From positions 2,480,001-2,544,000 of the forward strand of contig JAWKWE010000004.1 in the NCBI GenBank assembly GCA_041397645.1: a DNA stretch of 64,000 nucleotides, written 5' to 3'. How positions within the stretch are numbered: the stretch's first letter is position 1; every line of letters begins with the position of its first letter. The position numbers and the translations under genes are program-made. The notes under the pieces are model-generated. The model was given only the letters and a program-made list of their open reading frames with translations. It had not been told where the DNA came from and did not search any database. Of the stretch, positions 36,188 to 45,187 are shown piece by piece. The stretch comes from Hyphomicrobiaceae bacterium (GTDB lineage: Bacteria; Pseudomonadota; Alphaproteobacteria; Rhizobiales; Hyphomicrobiaceae).

Positions 36188-38368
36188 TTAGAAACCGCTT
36201 TCGCGAACGAGAACGGCCGCGGCGCGACGAAGACCACGGCCCAAAAAGCTTTCAGCCGAACCTTCAAGCACGACAACGCCCCGAAGCGAAAAGTTATGCG
36301 CGGCGGCTGATCCAGCGGTAAAAGTCGCTAAATAGCTGGCTTTGACAGGAATTGACTTGGTGCCGGTCCCCGGGATGGTCTGCGGCCGCACAGCAATCGG
36401 ACCGCCATGGACTGAAGCCAGTTCCAAAATGTCGATACTGGCGGCTCCAGCAGCAGAAATTTCGCTGACGGCAACGGGAACACTTGGCCAATCTGGCTCA
36501 TCAGGAATGAACCGGCCTATTGTCCCCTGACCGACACGGCGAATTTCCTCTTCAGAAATGTATCCTCGAGCAACAAGGCCGTTGCCGCCTTGGATCAGCG
36601 CCACGAATTCCCGGCGCGAAATGGTTCGGTTGGGCTGAACGGCGGAATTGAACTCAGCAATCCTGCCAGAAATCGGAGCGACGAGTATTAAATTCGCCTT
36701 CTCTTTGCCCAAACCATCTCGGGTTTCAATCAGAGCTCTCAACTCCTGCTCGAGGACCAAGCTCGTCGTGCGATCCTCAGCATCGCTCATACGCCGCGCG
36801 AGACGCAAGCGCACAAGATCAATCTTACGATTTGTCAACTTAAGTTGCTGGTCAATGTCGTAAGATTGCAGTTGAACCAGAGGATCACCAGCTCTGACTC
36901 TGTCCCCGGCCCGCACCAGCACACTCTCTACCAAGCCGGCACTCTTGGGATATACACGCGCCAACTGCGAAGTTTCGATAACGGCAGGCACGGAAATTTT
37001 GCGCGACCAGGGCACACTCAAAATCAAGATACCAAGAACTGCGCAAAGGATTGTGATCCTTGTTCGCTGCGTAGCGCTGATTGAGGCGCCATCGGCCCAC
37101 CAGCGCTGTAGCTCACGCAACACCGGACCCAAAACAAAATAGAAAATTTCAACGGCAAACAAGATGATGCCGAGCGCCTTGAAGGCGAAATGATAGACGA
37201 GTACCGCAATTCCCGTGAAGATGATCAATCGGTAAAGCCATACGCACCAAGCATAGGCAATTAAAACTACCGCTGTCTTTTCAGGCAAAGCTTCGGGAGC
37301 TTGTATACCGAGACCGAAGAGGATTTCGCGAAGTTTCCATCTACCAAACGCAAACGCGCGCGTCTGCAGATTGTCGATACCGATGAAGTCGGAAAAAAGG
37401 TAATAGCCGTCGAACCGCATCAGCGGATTGAAGTTGACGGCAATGCTCAATACCCAAGCGACGGTGGCAAGGAAGAAGGCGGTGCTCCGCAAGATGCCAT
37501 CCGGCAAGAACGACCAGGCAAGCGTTGCAAGGCACGCGATCGACAACTCCACAGCCACGCCTGCCGCACCGATTATCAGCCGACTTCGGCGGTCGCGCAG
37601 ACGCCAAGCGTCGGTTACGTCAGTGTAGAGGACGGGAAACATCACGAGCAGACAAACGCCCATACTGGGCACACGGCATCCAAAGCGCGCCGCTGTAAAG
37701 CCGTGGCCGAGTTCGTGTGCACTCTTTATGAAGGTCAACGCAAGCGCATAGGCAACTGCACCTTGCCAGGAAAAGGAGTACTGGAACGTGTGATAGAACG
37801 CGTCCCACTGCCTTGAGACGAGATAAAGCCCGGCGATTCCCGATGAAACAACAATCCAAGCGAATGTACGTGTGTAGAAGCGCTCAACGTATGGGAGCAG
37901 GCGCTTCAAAGCCGCCTCGGGCCGCAAAATGGGCAGGCGAACATAAAGGTAGTTGTGCAAAAGCCAGCTAAACCAGCCCAGACGTGAGCGATCGAGCAAC
38001 TCAGCAAAACGGCGCCATCCACCCGTCGCAGATTCCACCACCATGTGGTTTGCGATGAGGAACTGCACAAATTCCGCGACTTCGTCGACTGTAACGACGT
38101 CGCCCAAATCACTTCTGACGACCTCGGCGAGTTCCGAAAAGCTCATTCCGGCCTGCCACCGTGAGAGAAGGTGATAGGCGGTCTGGTCAATCTGAATATA
38201 GGTGTGCTGCAAAGCATCAATGAGCGTCCAGGTCGCACCTCCATCGGCGGCCACCGCTCCAGACTCAATGCGCAATTCCTGGCGAAGTTCAGGTAGCCTC
38301 GCTTCACGAAGATCGGAACGCTCCACTTGCGTCGGCTGTGGAGAGTGCATGGCTAAAATCCGATCCAC
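36188..38368 (-). CDS. PqqD-like / M50 (site-2 protease-like) metalloprotease / HlyD fusion protein
   Basis: A 726-residue inner-membrane protein. Residues about 45-115 resemble a PqqD-type peptide-binding winged helix (WTLIDALQHTYIQID, FSELAEVV). A multi-helix M50 domain follows, with the zinc motif HELGH at 218-222 and a second-site motif NPLMRFDGY at 314-322. After further helices, a periplasmic HlyD-like part runs from about 455 (VPAVIETSQLARVYPKSAGL; VRAGDRVRAGDPLVQL; LVAPISGRIAEF). It presumably cleaves or guides a substrate at the membrane and contacts the neighbouring adaptors and TolC; the giant protein is the obvious candidate substrate (inference). The start is either a GTG at 38368, overlapping the previous gene, or the ATG at 38350, 2 bp after its stop. 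Neither has a strong ribosome site. Confidence 0.85.
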   Translation of the reverse strand: MDRILAMHSPQPTQVERSDLREARLPELRQELRIESGAVAADGGATWTLIDALQHTYIQIDQTAYHLLSRWQAGMSFSELAEVVRSDLGDVVTVDEVAEFVQFLIANHMVVESATGGWRRFAELLDRSRLGWFSWLLHNYLYVRLPILRPEAALKRLLPYVERFYTRTFAWIVVSSGIAGLYLVSRQWDAFYHTFQYSFSWQGAVAYALALTFIKSAHELGHGFTAARFGCRVPSMGVCLLVMFPVLYTDVTDAWRLRDRRSRLIIGAAGVAVELSIACLATLAWSFLPDGILRSTAFFLATVAWVLSIAVNFNPLMRFDGYYLFSDFIGIDNLQTRAFAFGRWKLREILFGLGIQAPEALPEKTAVVLIAYAWCVWLYRLIIFTGIAVLVYHFAFKALGIILFAVEIFYFVLGPVLRELQRWWADGASISATQRTRITILCAVLGILILSVPWSRKISVPAVIETSQLARVYPKSAGLVESVLVRAGDRVRAGDPLVQLQSYDIDQQLKLTNRKIDLVRLRLARRMSDAEDRTTSLVLEQELRALIETRDGLGKEKANLILVAPISGRIAEFNSAVQPNRTISRREFVALIQGGNGLVARGYISEEEIRRVGQGTIGRFIPDEPDWPSVPVAVSEISAAGAASIDILELASVHGGPIAVRPQTIPGTGTKSIPVKASYLATFTAGSAAAHNFSLRGVVVLEGSAESFLGRGLRRAAAVLVRESGF

Positions 38369-39762
38369 TGGCGCAGCGTCGTGATCGGCCGCCGGAAAAG
38401 ATACAGCCCAAGTGGAGCCTCGTCTCCGGATATCTGGGCGGTGCCACGGACACCCAGCCGCGGATTCGGCTTCCCGGTACCGGGTGTGATATCCGCAAAG
38501 ACCCGAAACGCAGCGATACCATTATCACCGAGCTGGGCCTTGTAATCGGCGCGACGCACCTTTGCATCCCAAGGACGCAAAGGATCACTGTCGAGGAAGA
38601 GGCGCACACTGGCACCGGGCGCAAGAGCGATGGCGTCAGAGACGGCAAGCTCTATGCGGGCCTCAATCGACGAGGCGTCGGCAACCTCCAGTATGCGTTC
38701 GCCGACAGCGATAGGTCGACCGATAAGTTCGTGCTTATCGTTGTACATTGCCAAGCCGTCGCGCTCCGCGCGAATCTGTGTCTTCTCGTAAAGGTCTCGA
38801 GCAAAATCGCGTTCAGCTAACTTCAAGGCGAGTTCAGCGCGCGCAATGCCAATTTCGCGCATTCCGCGAGGATCCGTGAACGCAATCTGATTGCTCTGCT
38901 TTAGCCGCGCTTCGGCCACCTCTACCTCGCGCTGCGCAACCTCGTAACGATTTCGAAGCGCAGTGTCCGCGAGCTTCACCAGAAGATCACCCTTCTTCAC
39001 CGATTGATTGGGTTCGACAAAAATATCCTCGATGACACCATCCATGGGTGCCGCGACGACGAAAGGGTCCCTAGGCGACATCTCAACCGGCGCAAGAACA
39101 GAAATTGGAACCCGCACAAAAAGCAGCAGCGCGAATATTCCGGCGATGGCAACGGTGTGAAAACGATAAGACGTGAAAAAATCACGCAACCTATGTCGCT
39201 CTCGTGCCGCCAAAGCACGCAACGCATGCGCATATGTCTGGGCCAAGCGTCGGGCTATGACGACATCCTGCTCCAGCCAAGCGTCTTCGCGGACGAGAAT
39301 CAAGGCACCGCGCATTTCCGAAGTGCCATGCTGCAATGGCACCCAAACGGCTTCGCGAAAAGGATAGGCATCGCCGGCCGAATCGCCCGTTTCCGGTATT
39401 GTGATGCGAATTATTCCGGAGGCGTCAGGGCGTTTAGCGGTCGTCCTTGCAAAGTTCTCGAAAAACGCAATCAGGGGCGCATTTCGATCAACTACGGGGA
39501 TACTCGAAACTCCCTCAATCTGAAGCCCCCCAGCTGGACCCGGCATGGCAACAAAAATTTGTCGCGCTCTAGTCAACTTTCGGGTTTCGTTGACCATCAA
39601 GAGAACGAGGTCTCTCTCGCTGGCTGCGTCCCGTACTTCCTGTTCGACACGGAGCAGAGCAAGCAACGCCGCAAGCTGGCCATCACCAGCGCCGCCGCTA
39701 GCGGGTGTCCTCACCTTCGATGCTGGATCAACCCCCGGCTTCGATTGCTTCTCAGCCATCAT
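38353..39762 (-). CDS. GAF-like / HlyD fusion periplasmic adaptor
   Basis: A 469-residue protein with an unusual order. A predicted cytosolic N-terminal region (about 25-190) looks like a GAF sensor domain (LLALLRVEQEVRDAASERDL, RARQIFVAMPG, EAVWVPLQHGTSEMRGALIL). One membrane helix follows (about 205-228, VAIAGIFALLLFVRVPI), then a HlyD-type adaptor (VVAAPMDGVIEDIFVEPNQS; coiled-coil hairpin 255-330; VGERILEVADASSIEARIEL). The adaptor could link inner-membrane partners to the TolC-like channel, while the GAF part might sense a ligand and gate export (inference). Its ATG overlaps the stop of the small adaptor gene (ATGA), and its stop lies beside the M50-HlyD start, so the genes are tightly coupled. 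Confidence 0.85.
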   Translation of the reverse strand: MMAEKQSKPGVDPASKVRTPASGGAGDGQLAALLALLRVEQEVRDAASERDLVLLMVNETRKLTRARQIFVAMPGPAGGLQIEGVSSIPVVDRNAPLIAFFENFARTTAKRPDASGIIRITIPETGDSAGDAYPFREAVWVPLQHGTSEMRGALILVREDAWLEQDVVIARRLAQTYAHALRALAARERHRLRDFFTSYRFHTVAIAGIFALLLFVRVPISVLAPVEMSPRDPFVVAAPMDGVIEDIFVEPNQSVKKGDLLVKLADTALRNRYEVAQREVEVAEARLKQSNQIAFTDPRGMREIGIARAELALKLAERDFARDLYEKTQIRAERDGLAMYNDKHELIGRPIAVGERILEVADASSIEARIELAVSDAIALAPGASVRLFLDSDPLRPWDAKVRRADYKAQLGDNGIAAFRVFADITPGTGKPNPRLGVRGTAQISGDEAPLGLYLFRRPITTLRQWIGF

Positions 39763-40535
39763 CCATTCGGACGCTGGAAGTGCGCCGCTCCGCTCATACC
39801 GGGCAAGATTTCCGCGTCAGGCCTTTCAAAGGTGGCAAAGACTTTCACCATCTGACTCACTGCGTCGACCGCGGCGCCAATGCGCACAACCTTTGCTTGA
39901 TAGCTTCGGCCCGTCTCATCGACACTGAAGGTGAAATCGGCACCATCCCGCAACCAATTGAGCCAGCGCGACGGCATTATGATCTCGATCTCCAAACGCG
40001 CATCGCTTGTGATCTTCATGAATGACTTGCCTGGTTGCGGCCACTCAAAGCGATTTATGTCCAACTCGGCCACACGGCCTGAGAAGGGCGCTACTAACTC
40101 GCATTGCTTGAGGCGCGCTTCGAGCGCATGCGATTCGGCATTCGCCTTGTCGAGACGCGCTCGGGCGATTTCAACATCGTGCTTACCAACTGCACGCAAT
40201 CTCTCAAGTTCCTCGTTGCTCTCGACCGTCAGGCGCATTTCGTGGGCGACAGCCTCAGCAGACCGCTGCTCGGCGCGGTATCGTTCGCAGTCGAAGGCGA
40301 GGAGCAGGTCACCTTTCTTAAACGCCTCACCCTCGCGAAAACCGATTTTGGCCACCTGGGCCGCCAGCTCAGTGGAGAGAGATGCCTCATCGAGAGCGCG
40401 AATTACACCGCGGACAGGAACACCGTCATCAGCAAGGCTGTCGGCGCGCGCAGGCATCGGAGCTAAGGGCGCAATCCAGCCCGTCGCGCCGAACATCCCC
40501 GCGGCCAAGATTGCACGAAGATGGCCCATGCCCAT
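39759..40535 (-). CDS. Small HlyD/RND-type periplasmic adaptor
   Basis: A 258-residue membrane-fusion protein with a signal peptide (MGMGHLRAILAAGMF ... MPARA). The lipoyl halves are LSTELAAQVAKIGFREGEAF and CELVAPFSGRVAELDINRFE, with a short helical hairpin between them (about 80-150). The beta-barrel part (SRWLNWLRDGADFTFSVDE) completes the fold. The ATG at 40535 is preferred because AGGAG lies just upstream and the signal peptide then begins at residue 1; a frame start at 40610 would overlap tolC. It follows the TolC-like gene by 37 bp and precedes the GAF-HlyD gene with a 4-bp overlap. Three adaptor-like proteins in one locus is unusual. Confidence 0.86.
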   Translation of the reverse strand: MGMGHLRAILAAGMFGATGWIAPLAPMPARADSLADDGVPVRGVIRALDEASLSTELAAQVAKIGFREGEAFKKGDLLLAFDCERYRAEQRSAEAVAHEMRLTVESNEELERLRAVGKHDVEIARARLDKANAESHALEARLKQCELVAPFSGRVAELDINRFEWPQPGKSFMKITSDARLEIEIIMPSRWLNWLRDGADFTFSVDETGRSYQAKVVRIGAAVDAVSQMVKVFATFERPDAEILPGMSGAAHFQRPNG

Positions 40536-40572
40536 TACGTGCTCCTGCAGACATCCCAAAATGACCCACCAT

Positions 40573-42093
40573 TCACTCGGCTGAGGCCACGCGCTTCGAC
40601 CAGCCCGCATTAAGATCTCCGCGCTCGAACCACAGCTGCTGCAGCGATGCCCGGAGATCTCTCACCGGTTCACCTCGATCGATTTCCCAGCCGTACGGAT
40701 CGAGCCCCATCGACGAAAATAAATTCGCATAAGCATTCTGGAGTTGTGCGTAGGCGATGTCGTACTTTGCCTCAGCAACGAGCGTATTCATCTCTTCGCG
40801 GATCAACGTCTGTTTGCTTACGCGGTCCGCAGAAGCCTCGGCTCGAATTTGCGCCAACAGACGTTTTTGAACGTCACAGAATTCGGCAGCAATCGCAAGC
40901 TCTTTGCGGGCATGAAAGAAGCGAATGCGCGAAACGTAGACCTGCGTCATCACCGCCATCGAAAGAGCCAGTGCGCGTTGATGCAGCATCTCATCGCCAA
41001 GCTCGACCACAGTACGGCGCGCAGGATAGCTGAACACCTTGAGCAGGTTCCAGCTTGCCTTGGCACCCCAATTCACCCAGTCCGCATTAAGCAGGAAGCT
41101 GTTGCTGTCGTAGTTTGAACCGGCATAAACCTGCAAACCAGGCAGCAACTCGAGGAGCGCAGCATCCGCTTCGTTGATATTGATGCGCTTTCTATATTCG
41201 ACCTCGCGCAATTCGGGCCGATTATAGAGAGCAGCCACAACCATGTCCTCGAGGTTTGCCTTTAGCGCCAGGGATTCACGCTTAGAACGATAGCGGGCCA
41301 AGGTGAACTCGGTTCCTGGCCGCAGATTCATCAAGGCCGCAAGCTGTGCTTTCGCCGTATTCAGTTCGCGCTGAATTTCTCCGATTTTTTGCTTTATCTC
41401 GATCAGTTCGCGCTCATAAGTGAGCGCCGTGATTGGCGACGTCCGGCGCTCATCGTATAGCTGTCGCGTTTCGCGCAATGCAGCTCGCGTCTCCCCCTCA
41501 AGGGACACCAAGCGCTCAGAAAGCCGCTCAGCACTTATCGCACGCCAATATGCAGTCCGAACATCCTCGACGACGCGCTGCATGACTTTGCGGCGCGTCT
41601 CTTCCTGCACGAGCACCTTGTCGGCAGCTTGCCGGGCGCGCACATAGGAAAGACCAAAGTCCAGGATGTTCCAGCTGAACCCTATGTCGGCGTTCGCAAC
41701 ACCCTTGTCCTGACTTGTCGAGGCACCAAAGTTCTGAGTGTCAGTGGTCAGATTGAAGCTCGATGCGGCATTATAGTTGTTGCGGCTCGCATAGCCGCTA
41801 TTTGAAACCACCCCCGGCAACATATCGTACCGGGATACATCAAGCTCAGCTACTCGGACCGCCGCTTCTGCTTCCTCGACGCGATGATCCAAATTGTACT
41901 TCAACGCGCGAGCCATAGCCTCATAAAGATCGATTGGGCCCGTCACAGGCTCCTGATTCGCCGTAACCTCTGCGCGATTGGCATCCACAGAATGCGCAAG
42001 CTCGGCTTCAGTGAGCGGGTCTGGAGAGACCACACAGCCTGCGATGACCAGACAACAGCCCGGCACAATAAGTTTGATGATTCGACGGACCAT
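40573..42093 (-). CDS. TolC-family outer-membrane channel lipoprotein
   Basis: A 506-residue TolC/OEP-family protein, likely the outer-membrane exit duct of the locus. The N-terminus has a lipoprotein signal with lipobox IAGC (Cys about residue 19). Two repeats of long helices follow, with family features IDLYEAMARALKYN, the strand region DIGFSWNILDFGLSYVRA and its partner WVNWGAKASWNLLKVFSYPA. It is the first gene of the minus-strand locus running to the giant surface protein, with a 37-bp gap to the next gene. It could also serve the Cus pump, which has no channel gene of its own (inference). Confidence 0.9.
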   Translation of the reverse strand: MVRRIIKLIVPGCCLVIAGCVVSPDPLTEAELAHSVDANRAEVTANQEPVTGPIDLYEAMARALKYNLDHRVEEAEAAVRVAELDVSRYDMLPGVVSNSGYASRNNYNAASSFNLTTDTQNFGASTSQDKGVANADIGFSWNILDFGLSYVRARQAADKVLVQEETRRKVMQRVVEDVRTAYWRAISAERLSERLVSLEGETRAALRETRQLYDERRTSPITALTYERELIEIKQKIGEIQRELNTAKAQLAALMNLRPGTEFTLARYRSKRESLALKANLEDMVVAALYNRPELREVEYRKRININEADAALLELLPGLQVYAGSNYDSNSFLLNADWVNWGAKASWNLLKVFSYPARRTVVELGDEMLHQRALALSMAVMTQVYVSRIRFFHARKELAIAAEFCDVQKRLLAQIRAEASADRVSKQTLIREEMNTLVAEAKYDIAYAQLQNAYANLFSSMGLDPYGWEIDRGEPVRDLRASLQQLWFERGDLNAGWSKRVASAE

Positions 42094-42888
42094 TGCTGCC
42101 AGCTGCTCGGAATCGGGTCGCTCTGCTCAACGCTTCGAACGCAGCACTTGTGGATAACTTTTCGCACACTCACCCGGCGCACCACGGGGCGCGCAACAAG
42201 CCACGCACAAGGTTGGGATATTTTGAAAAACCTCATGCGAATCAAACTGTGGGTAACTTCAATTCGCATGTGAGAATGCAACGTACAACGATAAGTTTTT
42301 GTGGGACGTTACGTTTAGGAGATAACGTGACCTTTGGAGCACAAGAGGAAATTCTCACGGGCTTAATGGCCCGTCGACCCTTCCACAGATAGATCACAAC
42401 ATCCAGAGGCTCGCGTTGCTGATCCCAGCTGAGCTTCGGCGGCGCGGAAAAGGAGAGCGATGTCACCTCCACCAGCTCCGTAAAGGAGCGCAGGAGAAGA
42501 GAGCCGCGCAAAGTCCTACCGCTCGATAAGCTGGAGCGCTGAGCGCACCCCAGCTGGACGTTCTCCAGAGTTGGCTGGCGCAAGTTGCATCGCCATAGCG
42601 GCCATGGATATCAGAAGAGCATTCTCGACGAGCGATAAAGTTCCGCGAGGTAATATGGTCTTCATAATCCGTTCCCACAACTGAGCAGCGCTCTATCCGA
42701 GTGCCTCTACGTGAGAAGGTTATGCCGCGTAAGCATGCACCACTAATATTAGTTGGCTATGGTCTTTATTGATACCGATCACCGCCGCCCGCCAAAGGTC
42801 TCGCGCACGTCCAGGCAAGTCGCGCGAGAGCTCCTAGAAATGCGGGCCCGGCGTCGTCAAGGAAGCGTCAATTGTCGATCTTCTGGGA
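42094..42888. other. 795-bp intergenic region upstream of the export locus
   Basis: This region lies between the start of the TolC-like gene and the stop of eutC, both on the minus strand, so it must hold the promoter of the export locus. No open frame here has a credible start or protein sense. A stretch at about 42400-42560 has a repetitive, palindromic look. On the minus strand it reads through a segment giving FTELVEVTSLS, which recalls dispersed REP-like elements of proteobacteria. I cannot identify a promoter with confidence. Confidence 0.4.
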
Positions 42889-43695
42889 TCAGCCAGACGT
42901 CAATAGAAAGTTGCTCTTGAAATCTGGTGCAGCCAGGGCCTCCGCTTCGTCTTTCAAGTTGACGCCCGACGTCCCCCGCCGCCGCGCTTCAGTCATCAAG
43001 AATAGAAGCTTATGCGCAGCGCCATCGTACCTCAGGCCGTCCTTGCGAATGTTGGATATGCAGTTGCGCGACTCATCGGTAAGCCCACGGCGCGGCCCGT
43101 AGGTGAGATAGATCCCCATGCTGTCGGGCGAACTGAGGCCCGGCCGCTCGCCGATCAGCATGACAACAGTCTTCGCTCCCAGCGCTTCGCCGATTTCATC
43201 ACCTACGGCAACGCGCGCTCCCTTAACGGCAACAAGCGGTGCGACGCGCCAACCAGCTTCATTGAGAATCGGCAACATCACTTTGAGAAAAGCAACGGCG
43301 TTCTCCTCAATTGCAAGCGCTGACAGCCCGTCGCCAATGACAAATGCCACGTCATAGCCATCGGTAGGCCGCGCACGATTTGCGAGCGCGACCTGCGAGG
43401 CTTCGTTGAGGCGTCGGCCCTTGTCCGGCCGCTGCAAGTAGTCCGGGCGACCCTTGGCAGCACTTTCCAATTGCAAGACGTCATGCCCGATTTCGGAAAG
43501 CGCGGTTTGCAGTGCCGAAAAATCAAGCTCGTGATGGACTGCGTTGCGAGCGCGTGCGTGGGCTAGCTGGAAGTCTAGGTGTGGCGCAGTGGGAAGGCTG
43601 GTACCAACCCGGCCAAGCGCGATGCGCGCCTTAGTGTATTGCCTCAGCCCTTTCCAGGGATTTTCCGCCACGACGGTTGGGATGTCTTTGCCCAT
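42889..43695 (-). CDS. eutC: Ethanolamine ammonia-lyase small (light) subunit
   Basis: About 268 residues. EutC pairs with EutB in the adenosylcobalamin-dependent cleavage of ethanolamine to acetaldehyde and ammonia. Family features are NPWKGLRQYTKARIALGRVG near the N-terminus, DVAFVIGDGLSALAIEENA, VMLIGERPGLSSPDSMGIYL and the C-terminal CISNIRKDGLRYDGAAHKL. The ATG at 43695 is preferred; an in-frame TTG lies at 43713. It follows eutB by about 30 bp and is the last gene of the permease-eutB-eutC unit. No microcompartment shell genes or EutA reactivase are nearby, so this is the minimal, cytosolic type of the pathway. Confidence 0.95.
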   Translation of the reverse strand: MGKDIPTVVAENPWKGLRQYTKARIALGRVGTSLPTAPHLDFQLAHARARNAVHHELDFSALQTALSEIGHDVLQLESAAKGRPDYLQRPDKGRRLNEASQVALANRARPTDGYDVAFVIGDGLSALAIEENAVAFLKVMLPILNEAGWRVAPLVAVKGARVAVGDEIGEALGAKTVVMLIGERPGLSSPDSMGIYLTYGPRRGLTDESRNCISNIRKDGLRYDGAAHKLLFLMTEARRRGTSGVNLKDEAEALAAPDFKSNFLLTSG

Positions 43696-43726
43696 GGTGA
43701 TGCCTATTGTCAAAGATTCGGGGGCC

Positions 43727-45118
43727 TCAGTTCAGGCGCGCCAGCGCAGGCCGAAAGATCATCGGCAAATCGTCGGAGAGACTAACGGGGTCGGTGCCGT
43801 TGAAAATTCCAGTCTGCATCAACCACTCCTCGAACTCCGGGGCGGGCCGCCGCCCCAAAACCTTGCGCAAATATAGTGCATCGTGAAACGACGTCGTCTG
43901 ATAGTTGAGCATTATGTCGTCGGAGCCCGGAATGCCCATTATGAAAGTGATCCCAGCAACGCCCAGGAGCGTCAGCAGAATGTCCATATCATTCTGGTCA
44001 GCCTCAGCATGGTTTGTATAGCAGATATCGCAGCCCATGGGCACGCCAAGCAGCTTGCCGCAGAAGTGGTCCTCAAGGCCCGCCCGGATTATCTGTTTGC
44101 CGTCGTAGAGGTACTCCGGTCCGATAAAGCCGACGACCGTGTTAACGAGCAGTGGTTGGTACTTGCGCGCAACCGCATAGGCGCGCGCCTCTAGAGTTTG
44201 TTGATCGGCACCGTGATGCGCATTCGCCGAAAGGGCGCTGCCTTGGCCCGTTTCAAAGTACATGACGTTATTGCCTACGGTACCACGCTTAAGCGACAAA
44301 GCCGCGTCATGGCCTTCCTTTAACATGGCTAAGTCGATGCCGAAGCTCCTGTTGGCTGCTTCGGTCCCAGCAATGGATTGGAATACTAGATCAATTGGCG
44401 CTCCGTGATTCACAGCCTCGATTGTCGTGGTGACGTGAGTCAGAACGCATGATTGCGTTGGGATGTCGTAGCGCCGGATGACTTCATCAAGCATGTGCAT
44501 CAGCGTTTCGACGGCGGAGATGCTATCTGTTGCCGGGTTAATGCCGATTACCGCGTCTCCGTTCCCGTACATCAGGCCATCGACGATGCTGGCGGCAATA
44601 CCTGATGGATCGTCCGTGGGATGATTTGGCTGCAGGCGAGTCGAGAGCCGGCCTTCCAGGCCAATGGTGTTGCGGAAGCGCGTGACCACACGGCATTTCT
44701 CAGCAATTAAGATCAAATCCTGATTGCGGCTGATCTTGGAGACCGAAGCAACCATTTCAGGGGTCAACCCACGCGACAGCTGGCTGAGCGTGTCTGCTGT
44801 AGCCCGGTCGGACAACAGCCAATCGCGCAGGCCACCGACGGTTAGGCTCGCAACAGGAGCGAACGCCTTTGCATCATGTTCATCAATGATCAGCCGTGTT
44901 ACCTCGTCGGTCTCATAGGGGATTATGTGTTCTTCCAGAAAAACCCGCAGCGGCAGGTCGGCAAGCGCCATCTGAGCCGCAATGCGCTCTTCTTCGTCGC
45001 CAGCGGCTACCTCGGCGAGATAATCGCCAGACCGCTCCGGACTTGCCTTCGCCATCAGGTCCTTCAGATCTTTGAAGCGGTAGACATGATTTGCGATCGT
45101 GTGTGTGTAGCCAGCCAT
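43727..45118 (-). CDS. eutB: Ethanolamine ammonia-lyase large (heavy) subunit
   Basis: A 463-residue EutB that carries the catalytic TIM barrel and cobalamin contact surface. Recognisable segments are YTHTIANHVYRFKDLKDLMA at the N-terminus, TRLQPNHPTDDPSGI, GDAVIGINPATDSI, HVTTTIEAVNHGAPIDLVFQ and MGCDICYTNHAEADQND, followed by FIMGIPGSDDIMLNYQ. The length is normal for the family. The ATG at 45118 is 69 bp downstream of the permease stop, and this gap holds a perfect 15-bp hairpin. With eutC it forms the enzyme. Acetaldehyde handling must be encoded elsewhere. Confidence 0.96.
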   Translation of the reverse strand: MAGYTHTIANHVYRFKDLKDLMAKASPERSGDYLAEVAAGDEEERIAAQMALADLPLRVFLEEHIIPYETDEVTRLIIDEHDAKAFAPVASLTVGGLRDWLLSDRATADTLSQLSRGLTPEMVASVSKISRNQDLILIAEKCRVVTRFRNTIGLEGRLSTRLQPNHPTDDPSGIAASIVDGLMYGNGDAVIGINPATDSISAVETLMHMLDEVIRRYDIPTQSCVLTHVTTTIEAVNHGAPIDLVFQSIAGTEAANRSFGIDLAMLKEGHDAALSLKRGTVGNNVMYFETGQGSALSANAHHGADQQTLEARAYAVARKYQPLLVNTVVGFIGPEYLYDGKQIIRAGLEDHFCGKLLGVPMGCDICYTNHAEADQNDMDILLTLLGVAGITFIMGIPGSDDIMLNYQTTSFHDALYLRKVLGRRPAPEFEEWLMQTGIFNGTDPVSLSDDLPMIFRPALARLN

Positions 45119-45149
45119 GGTTTTCTCGCGATTACTTTGAACGAACTTT

Positions 45150-45182
45150 GATCGTCACACGGGCAGAGCCCGTGTGACGATC
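45150..45182 (-). promoter_or_regulatory. Perfect 15-bp stem hairpin between permease and eutB
   Basis: GATCGTCACACGGGC and its exact complement flank a 3-base loop (TCT on the minus strand). There is no following T-tract, so it is unlikely to be a classical terminator. It sits 6 bp after the permease stop and 31 bp before the eutB start, where it could stabilise the upstream message, act as a processing site, or reduce read-through. Confidence 0.6.
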
Positions 45183-45187
45183 ATGCC

